Assembly: GCA_963849635.1 (NCBI GenBank) | Contig: CAWKIA010000002.1 | Coordinates: 1-64,000, forward strand | DNA from: CAVRUD01 sp963849635 | GTDB lineage: Bacteria; Chloroflexota; Chloroflexia; Thermomicrobiales; UBA6265 | Reading direction: 5' to 3' | Length of the DNA stretch: 64,000 bases | Shown here: positions 59,218 to 64,000 of the stretch, one piece after another | Layout of the letters: every line of letters begins with the position of its first letter | Position numbering within the stretch: the stretch's first letter is position 1 | Program-made: the position numbers and the translations under genes | Notes under the pieces: model-generated | What the model was told of the DNA's origin: nothing | Seen by the model: only the letters and a program-made list of their open reading frames with translations | Database searches by the model: none

Positions 59218-59230
59218 GGACGTGCCCCCT

Positions 59231-59250
59231 GGCAGAGAAAATTCTCTGCC
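59231..59250. promoter_or_regulatory. Palindrome in the 5' region of the carbonic anhydrase gene
   Basis: GGCAGAGAA and TTCTCTGCC form nine-base arms around two bases. If translation starts at 59217 this is untranslated leader DNA and could be an operator; its AT-rich centre is unlike the surrounding sequence. Confidence 0.45.
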
Positions 59251-59311
59251 ACTTCCTACCACGTCCATGCACTCGCTTCAAAGCCGGCCCAGGTCACTGG
59301 GGTAACTCTGC

Positions 59312-60301
59312 CTACGCTTGCGCATCGCCCGATGCGCTTGTGAGGCGGGCAACGTACGCAGCGATGCCGCTCTGGATGTCGTACCGAGGCGCGAATCCCA
59401 GATCCTGACGGGCGCGATCGATCCCGAGCGCGGGCCGCCGGTTGGTGATCGAGAGCGGGATGTTGGCCTGCTCGACCTGCTCGACCCAGGACACTCGCGT
59501 TCCCGGAACGGCCGCCGCGACGGCCGCGAGAGTCTCGTCCAGAGCAAAGTCGCGGCCCACGGCGAGGTGGTAGAGATCGTACCGGGGGTCGGGGTGGGCC
59601 AGCAGGCGGGCGATGCCCTCACCCACGTCGGCGGCATGGGTCCAGTCCCGCCCGAGATCCGGGGCGGTGGCCACGATCGGCTGCCCGGCCAGGGCCAGCC
59701 CGACCGCCTGATGCACGGTCGACATGTGCACCCTGGACCCGGTGGGGCGCTCGTGTGGGCCGTAGACATTGCCCAGGCGGACGGAATAGGCATCGACGCC
59801 ATCAGTCTGGCGGGCGTAGGCGACCAAGCGCTCGGCCGCAGCCTTGAGGATGCCGTACGGCCCATCCAAAGTGACTGGCGCGTCTTCCGGTAACGGTGGC
59901 CCGGACGGCTGGCGGAAGACCGCCGCCGACGAGACGATCACCAGCCGCCGCAGCGGCATCGTCGCGGCCAGATCGAGCAGCACCTGGGTAGCACGGAGGT
60001 TGACGTCGAGCATGGGGAGGGTGATCCGCCCGGGGCCATTGGTGATCGCGGCGGCGTGGATCACGTCCGTGGCTCCGTTGTCGACCAGAGCCCGTTCCAG
60101 CGCGGCCGAGTCGGTGATATCGAGCGGCACGACCGCGACCCGGTCGATCGCGGCCTCGAAGACGGCCTGGGCATGGGCGTCTATCGCCCGGTCGAGCACG
60201 ACAACGTGGTGGCCCGCCTCCAGTAGCGCTTCGACGATGTTGATGCCAACGAACCCCGCCCCGCCGGTGACGGCGACGCGGGTGGGGGTTGGGATGGTCA
60301 C
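59312..60301 (-). CDS. NAD-dependent epimerase/dehydratase (extended SDR)
   Basis: A 329-residue extended short-chain dehydrogenase, acting on a nucleotide sugar or related compound. The NAD-binding motif TGGAGFVGINIVEAL, the VIHAAAITNGPG step, the Ser of VIVSSAAVF and the catalytic Y-x3-K (PYGILKAAAE) are all present, as is SVRLGNVYGPHE. The start is a GTG at 60301 with GGAG about 13 bases upstream, chosen over an ATG at 60343 that has none. Substrate unknown; the adjacent manC gene (other strand) suggests a nucleotide sugar. Confidence 0.87.
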   Translation of the reverse strand: MTIPTPTRVAVTGGAGFVGINIVEALLEAGHHVVVLDRAIDAHAQAVFEAAIDRVAVVPLDITDSAALERALVDNGATDVIHAAAITNGPGRITLPMLDVNLRATQVLLDLAATMPLRRLVIVSSAAVFRQPSGPPLPEDAPVTLDGPYGILKAAAERLVAYARQTDGVDAYSVRLGNVYGPHERPTGSRVHMSTVHQAVGLALAGQPIVATAPDLGRDWTHAADVGEGIARLLAHPDPRYDLYHLAVGRDFALDETLAAVAAAVPGTRVSWVEQVEQANIPLSITNRRPALGIDRARQDLGFAPRYDIQSGIAAYVARLTSASGDAQA

Positions 60302-60451
60302 GGCTCGCTGCGCTCCTCGTCTCCTCGCGTGGTGGACAGTCATGCGATTGCCGTGGGCATTGTCCGCTATGGATTGGTGCGGGGTGTTGGTTCATTTGTG
60401 CGCATGGGAGAGGTTCGGGGGCGACGGTCGGTCGCCCCCGAGTCCCGGGAG

Positions 60452-60721
60452 CTATCGGAATCGTTCGCGCAGGCCGTTGGTTGACGGGCAGACCAGCCCT
60501 GAGGCTGGAAGCGTCAAGTCGAGGAGGTGCGGCAGGATGTGCTCCTGGTACTCGGGTGTTACCCGGTCGATCTTGCCGCTCGCGCTGAGGGCAGCGATGA
60601 CCGCCCCGGTGAAGTCTCGGATCGGCGCGCCGAGGCAGACCGTGCCTCGGTTGCGCTCCTCGACATCGATGGCGTCGCGCTCGCGGATCGTGGCCGGCGC
60701 CGAATTCGCGGGTGGAGTCAA
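60452..60721 (-). pseudogene. Truncated IclR-family regulator (C-terminal domain remnant)
   Basis: An 89-residue frame that resembles only the end of an IclR effector domain: ERDAIDVEERNRGTVCLGAP, then IRDFTGAVIAALSASGKIDR and a last helix with EYQEHILPHLLDLT. The IclR N-terminal helix-turn-helix and the first half of the ligand domain are missing, and sequence upstream (60722-60810) has no similarity and runs into the promoter of the next gene. It is next to a DHDPS-family and an enolase-family gene, the kind of sugar-acid operon that IclR proteins often control. I read it as the relic of the local regulator. Confidence 0.65.
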
Positions 60722-60810
60722 TGGATTGACACCTTTTCGCTTCGGAGATAGGGTGCCGCCCTGACCGACCGCCCAGTCCGACGCTCGCCCGTCGGAATCG
60801 AGGAGGACCG

Positions 60811-61737
60811 ATGAACCGCTTTCGCGGGGTGTTCACTATCCCTGTCACGCCGTTCGATGCCGCTGGCGCGGTGGATGAGGCCAGCCTGGAGCGGTGCGTC
60901 GCCTTCTGCGTCGCGGCTGGCGCTCATGGCATCGTTGCCCCGGTGAACGCCAGCGAAGTTACCAGCCTGACCGACGACGAGCGGCGGTGGGTCGCCGAGA
61001 TCATCGTCGCCACCGTTCGCGGACAGATTCCGGTGGTTATTGGCGTCTCCGGCATCAGCGCTCCCCACGCCGCCTTGTTCTCAGCGCATGCTCGGGAGAT
61101 CGGGGCCGACGCCGTCATCGCGATGCCACCGTATGTGCGCAAGGCGAGCCAGGACGAGATCTTCGACTACTTCCGCGTCGTTGCCCGGGCGGCCGAATTG
61201 CCGGTTTTCATCCAGAACTACCCCGCGCCGATCGGCACCCCAATTTCCGCTGCCGCCATGGCGAAGCTGGTCCAGGAGATCGATGGCGTCACTTACGTTA
61301 AGGAGGAGACGATCCCGGCCGGTCAGGTCATGACCGAACTCTTCGCCCTGGCTGGACCGCGTCTGGAAGGTGTGATGGGCGGCATGGCCGGCCGCTTCCT
61401 GATCGACGAGTACCGCCGGGGCGCCTGCGGCACCATGCCCGCCTGCGAGGTGACCGATGTCCACGTCGCCCTCTGGAACGCTCTGGAGGCGGGAGACGAC
61501 GTCCTCGCCCGCTCGATCTACAACCGTCTGCTGCCCCTGCTCAACATCGAGTGGCTCTACGGCGCCACCGTGTACAAGGAGGTCCTCCGTCGTCGGGGCG
61601 TGATCGACTGCGCCGCCCTGCGTGGACCGGGGATGAACACCCTCGACGACTTCGACCATCGGGAACTAGACCAGATCCTGGCCGATGTGAGCGAGTTGTT
61701 CACGACCCAGCCGCTGGTGGAGGGTGTGAAAGGATAG
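60811..61737 (+). CDS. Dihydrodipicolinate synthase family aldolase/lyase
   Basis: A 308-residue class I aldolase of the DHDPS/NAL family. The Schiff-base lysine lies in VTYVKEET, the catalytic Tyr in FIQNYPAP, and the entry GVFTIPVTPFDAAG and GIVAPVNASEVTSLTDDE are typical; note that the usual GTTGE motif reads VNASEV. The family covers DapA, N-acetylneuraminate lyase, KDG/KDGal aldolases and hydroxy-oxo acid lyases. With an enolase-superfamily dehydratase as the next gene and an IclR relic before it, a role in sugar-acid degradation is more likely than lysine synthesis. ATG follows GAGGAGGA. Confidence 0.9.
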   Translation: MNRFRGVFTIPVTPFDAAGAVDEASLERCVAFCVAAGAHGIVAPVNASEVTSLTDDERRWVAEIIVATVRGQIPVVIGVSGISAPHAALFSAHAREIGADAVIAMPPYVRKASQDEIFDYFRVVARAAELPVFIQNYPAPIGTPISAAAMAKLVQEIDGVTYVKEETIPAGQVMTELFALAGPRLEGVMGGMAGRFLIDEYRRGACGTMPACEVTDVHVALWNALEAGDDVLARSIYNRLLPLLNIEWLYGATVYKEVLRRRGVIDCAALRGPGMNTLDDFDHRELDQILADVSELFTTQPLVEGVKG

Positions 61738-61893
61738 ATCGTTCCTGCAAACGCGCTGGCGGCAGGGATCTGGAGCGGCGGACGCGTCGCGCATGTATTG
61801 GCCGATACGTCGTCGGATTGGGGACACGCACTGTGCCGCTCGTGCAGGCGAACATGCGTCGTATCTCCCGCCAGCAGCTGAGGCAAGACTCGC

Positions 61894-63033
61894 ATGAAGA
61901 TCATTGATGCTCAGACCTTCGTCGTCGGCAACCCGTGGAAGAACTGGGTCTTTGTCCTTCTCTCAACCGACGAGGGGCTCACCGGCGTGGGCGAGGCGAC
62001 CAGCGGCCTGAGCACGAAGCCGCACGAGGCGGCGGTCCACGAGCTGAAACCGCTCTACATCGGTCAGGACCCACGCGATGTCACGGCGGTCTGGGACCGG
62101 ATGTACAAGGGAAGCTATCTCAATCAGAACGCCGCTATGGCGGCCATCGAGATGGCCTGCTGGGACATCCTCGGCAAGTCGCTGGGCGTCCCGGTCTGGC
62201 GATTGCTGGGCGGCAAGGTTCGGCCGCGCATCCGGGCCTACGCCAACGGCTGGTATCGCGGTCCACGCGAACCAGGCGCCTTCGCGGAGGCGGCGGCGAA
62301 GGTCGTGGCGCTCGGCTACACGGCCCTGAAGTTCGATCCCTTCGGCGATGCCTACCGCTTCATCTCCGCGGCGGAGCTCCGCCATTCGCTGGCGATCGTC
62401 GCGGCGGTGCGGGAGGCCGTTGGTGACGGTGTCGATATCCTGATCGAAGGGCACGATCGCTTCTCCGTCTCGACCGCGATCGAGGTCGCTCGTGCCTTGG
62501 CCGACTATTCGCCGTTCTGGTTCGAGACTCCGGTGATGTCGACCGAGGTCGAGGCGATGGCCGAGGTGGCGCGGGTCTCGCCGGTGCGGGTGGTCGGCGG
62601 CGAGCGCTTTTCGAGCAAGGGCGATTTTGCACGGCTGCTCCAGACTCGGGCAATCGACGTGGTTCAACCCGAAGTCCTGCACACGGGTGTCGGCGGGTTG
62701 ATCAAGATTGCCGGGATGGCCGAGGCGTTCGAGGCCTTCGTCGCGCCGCACAATGCCCAGAGCCCGTTCACCACCGTGGTCAACACCCACATCGGGGCGG
62801 CGATGCCGAACCTGCTCATCCAGGAGTGTTTCGACGACTTTCTGGAGCCGTGGAGCCGGGAGATCCTCTCCGGCGCGGTTCGGATCGTCGATGGCTACCT
62901 GGAGGTTCCGGATGCTCCCGGCTTCGGGGTGGAGCTTCATCTCAAGGAGATGGCGAAGTACCCGTACGCCGATCGGAATTTCCTCCGCCTTTTCGAGGCG
63001 GGGTGGGAGCGGCGCCGGGCCGCTGACGCATAG
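61894..63033 (+). CDS. Mandelate racemase/muconate lactonizing enzyme family protein (galactonate-dehydratase-like)
   Basis: A 379-residue member of the enolase superfamily. The lysine of the KxD-like motif is in ALKFDPFGD, metal ligands are in LIEGHDRFS (Glu/Asp), FWFETPV and VVGGERF, and the catalytic His is in VAPHNAQSP. The set resembles D-galactonate or related sugar-acid dehydratases, which remove water from a sugar acid to give a 2-keto-3-deoxy acid. It follows the DHDPS-family gene by 156 bases on the same strand, so the two probably act in sequence (dehydratase then aldolase). The exact sugar acid is not predictable. Confidence 0.9.
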   Translation: MKIIDAQTFVVGNPWKNWVFVLLSTDEGLTGVGEATSGLSTKPHEAAVHELKPLYIGQDPRDVTAVWDRMYKGSYLNQNAAMAAIEMACWDILGKSLGVPVWRLLGGKVRPRIRAYANGWYRGPREPGAFAEAAAKVVALGYTALKFDPFGDAYRFISAAELRHSLAIVAAVREAVGDGVDILIEGHDRFSVSTAIEVARALADYSPFWFETPVMSTEVEAMAEVARVSPVRVVGGERFSSKGDFARLLQTRAIDVVQPEVLHTGVGGLIKIAGMAEAFEAFVAPHNAQSPFTTVVNTHIGAAMPNLLIQECFDDFLEPWSREILSGAVRIVDGYLEVPDAPGFGVELHLKEMAKYPYADRNFLRLFEAGWERRRAADA

Positions 63034-63080
63034 CCGCGCGTTGGATCTCATCTCGGTGACCGATTGGTCGACTAGAGGAT

Positions 63081-63674
63081 CTACTCCGCTACGTATGCCC
63101 GCAGCCCGGCGGCGAAGATCGTAACCGCCCGCGAAAAGCTCGTGTCCGTGTCCAGGGGAAGGCCAAACCCGCCGATGGCCTCGATCGAGACGAAGCCATG
63201 GAGCAGGCTGCGCAGACCACGAACGGCATGGAGCCGATCGTCCTCGGACCCCAGGTTGGCGGGCAGCACGCGTAGGGCCAGATCGACCAGGTCCTCCGAG
63301 GCGGCCGCCAGGACCGGATCGTCGGCGGGACCAGCCCCGCGGGCGATGGCCGCATAGAGGCCGGGGTGTTCCCTGGCGTACGCCCGGTATGCCCGGGCAA
63401 AGGCGACGAGCCTGGCCTCGGCAGGCGCTTCGGTCATCGAATCCTTGATCCTGGCGGTCAGGCCACGGAGAGCAAAGAGGGCAAGTTCCTGGCGAAGGTC
63501 GGCCAGGCCAGCAATGTGGTTGTAGAGGGAGGGAGTGCGCACGCCGAGGTCGTCGGCAAGGTTGGCCAGCGTCACGGCTTCCAGTTGCTGGTCATCGGCG
63601 ATGGCCGCCGCCGCGGCAACGATCCCTGCCCGGGTCAGGCCGGCCCGGCCGGAACTTCCTTGCCTGCGCACCAT
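63081..63674 (-). CDS. TetR-family regulator (WHG-type C-terminal domain)
   Basis: A 197-residue TetR regulator. The N-terminal helix-turn-helix is GIVAAAAAIADDQQLEAVTL then LANLADDLGVRTPSLYNHIA, and the C-terminal domain has the ARAYRAYAREHPGLYAAI and LHGFVSIEAIGGFG segments typical of the WHG class. It overlaps the upstream MBL-fold gene by 40 bases, so they are co-translated and the regulator may control the hydrolase. ATG at 63674. It converges on the enolase-superfamily gene. Confidence 0.9.
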   Translation of the reverse strand: MVRRQGSSGRAGLTRAGIVAAAAAIADDQQLEAVTLANLADDLGVRTPSLYNHIAGLADLRQELALFALRGLTARIKDSMTEAPAEARLVAFARAYRAYAREHPGLYAAIARGAGPADDPVLAAASEDLVDLALRVLPANLGSEDDRLHAVRGLRSLLHGFVSIEAIGGFGLPLDTDTSFSRAVTIFAAGLRAYVAE

Positions 63675-64000
63675 CGAGTCACCTCTACTGGGCGGCGGCT
63701 GATCGCCGCCGCTATCGCGGAATCGGGCGCCTCGATCGGGTCGCCATGCCCGACGGCCAGCCGGCTCGGCCTGAGTTCGCGCAGGGCGACCGCCGTGGCG
63801 ACGGCGGTCGGCTTGTGCCAGGTCGAGAAGGCAGGGAACGGAAAGCGTGGCTTGATGATACCGGAGACCGCGATGCCTCCGCGCGTCTGGAAGGCATCGC
63901 CGGCGATCAAAGAGCGGTCACGGGTGTCCAGGTAGGCGACGTGCCCAGGGGTGTGGCCCGGGGCGGCGATGACCAACAGGGAGCCTACCGGATCGTCTGG
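63635..64000 (-). CDS. MBL-fold metallohydrolase, partial at window edge
   Basis: The C-terminal 121 residues of a metallo-beta-lactamase-fold hydrolase; the 5' part lies beyond the window. Visible are the fourth motif APGHTPGHVAYLD (metal-binding His), LIAGDAFQTRGG (bridging Asp) and AVGHGDPI (last His). The N-terminal HxHxDH motif is not in the window. It overlaps the TetR gene at 63635-63674. Substrate unknown; members act on thioesters, lactones, glutathione adducts or phosphodiesters. Confidence 0.88.
   Translation of the reverse strand, partial: PDDPVGSLLVIAAPGHTPGHVAYLDTRDRSLIAGDAFQTRGGIAVSGIIKPRFPFPAFSTWHKPTAVATAVALRELRPSRLAVGHGDPIEAPDSAIAAAISRRPVEVTRWCAGKEVPAGPA

Noticed and set aside
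1..64000. tRNA or rRNA genes
   Set aside because: I looked for TTCGAATCC/TTCAAATCC-type T-loops with cloverleaf context and for conserved rRNA segments and saw none; a covariance search would be decisive.

Overview
The window is high-GC DNA from a bacterium that is most likely a member of the Chloroflexota, class Thermomicrobia. This is an inference. It rests on the run of Tat-exported solute-binding proteins whose N-termini read like ITRRQFLERAG, on the Tat-exported Cys-rich proteins starting like DHRRFDALTQSL, on two giant NB-ARC/TPR regulators, and on abundant intergenic inverted and heptameric repeats. There is no rRNA or other marker gene to confirm it. I saw no tRNA, rRNA, CRISPR array, transposase or prophage gene.

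Layout. 0-5 kb: two tandem peptide-type solute-binding proteins, then a secreted Cys-rich/AHSA1 fusion. 5-14 kb: a Tat lipase, a NarL-type two-component system, two tandem Uma2 nucleases, an MFS exporter divergent from its TetR regulator with three copies of one palindromic operator, an NTF2-like secreted protein and a HepT/MntA toxin-antitoxin pair. 14-27 kb: an allantoinase-like amidohydrolase, a secreted cupin-cupredoxin-cupredoxin protein, a zf-TFIIB protein, an extended PCMT-type methyltransferase, a 979-aa NB-ARC/LuxR regulator, an ArsR-hydrolase-AHSA1 operon and two MFS transporters. 27-40 kb: an SH3b/M23 endopeptidase behind a long structured leader, a FhuF-like Fe-S protein, ManA, a second Cys-rich protein, a secreted SNase, a 1037-aa BTAD/NB-ARC/TPR regulator and two NTF2-cupredoxin paralogues. 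40-48 kb: a sugar ABC transporter operon and two paralogous secreted glycine-repeat proteins that share an upstream element. 47-64 kb: sugar-acid and nucleotide-sugar metabolism (mannonate dehydratase, HpcH/HpaI aldolase, Ldh2-type dehydrogenase, DHDPS-family aldolase, enolase-superfamily dehydratase, ManC, an epimerase), two tandem HTH_42 proteins, a uracil/xanthine permease, a beta-carbonic anhydrase and a TetR/MBL pair cut by the window edge.

How the parts may work together. The ABC transporter, UxuA, DHDPS-like aldolase, enolase-superfamily dehydratase, HpcH aldolase and Ldh2 dehydrogenase fit uptake and breakdown of sugar acids, and ManA, ManC and the epimerase fit nucleotide-sugar supply, but the genes are scattered rather than in one operon. 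A large share of the genes encode exported proteins, many with twin-arginine signals, copper-binding cupredoxin folds or lineage-specific domains.

Sequence quality. Seven genes contain frameshifts, and every one can be repaired by removing extra bases, never by adding them. One of them (the histidine kinase) still ends in a perfect 4-base overlap with its partner. This points to insertion-type sequencing or assembly errors rather than real pseudogenes. The most distinctive non-coding signals are the triple TetR operator around an almost perfect sigma-70 promoter, inverted pairs of 7-bp tandem repeats next to gene ends, two long perfect palindromes, and the shared CGTGA-N13-TCACG element upstream of the two glycine-repeat genes.
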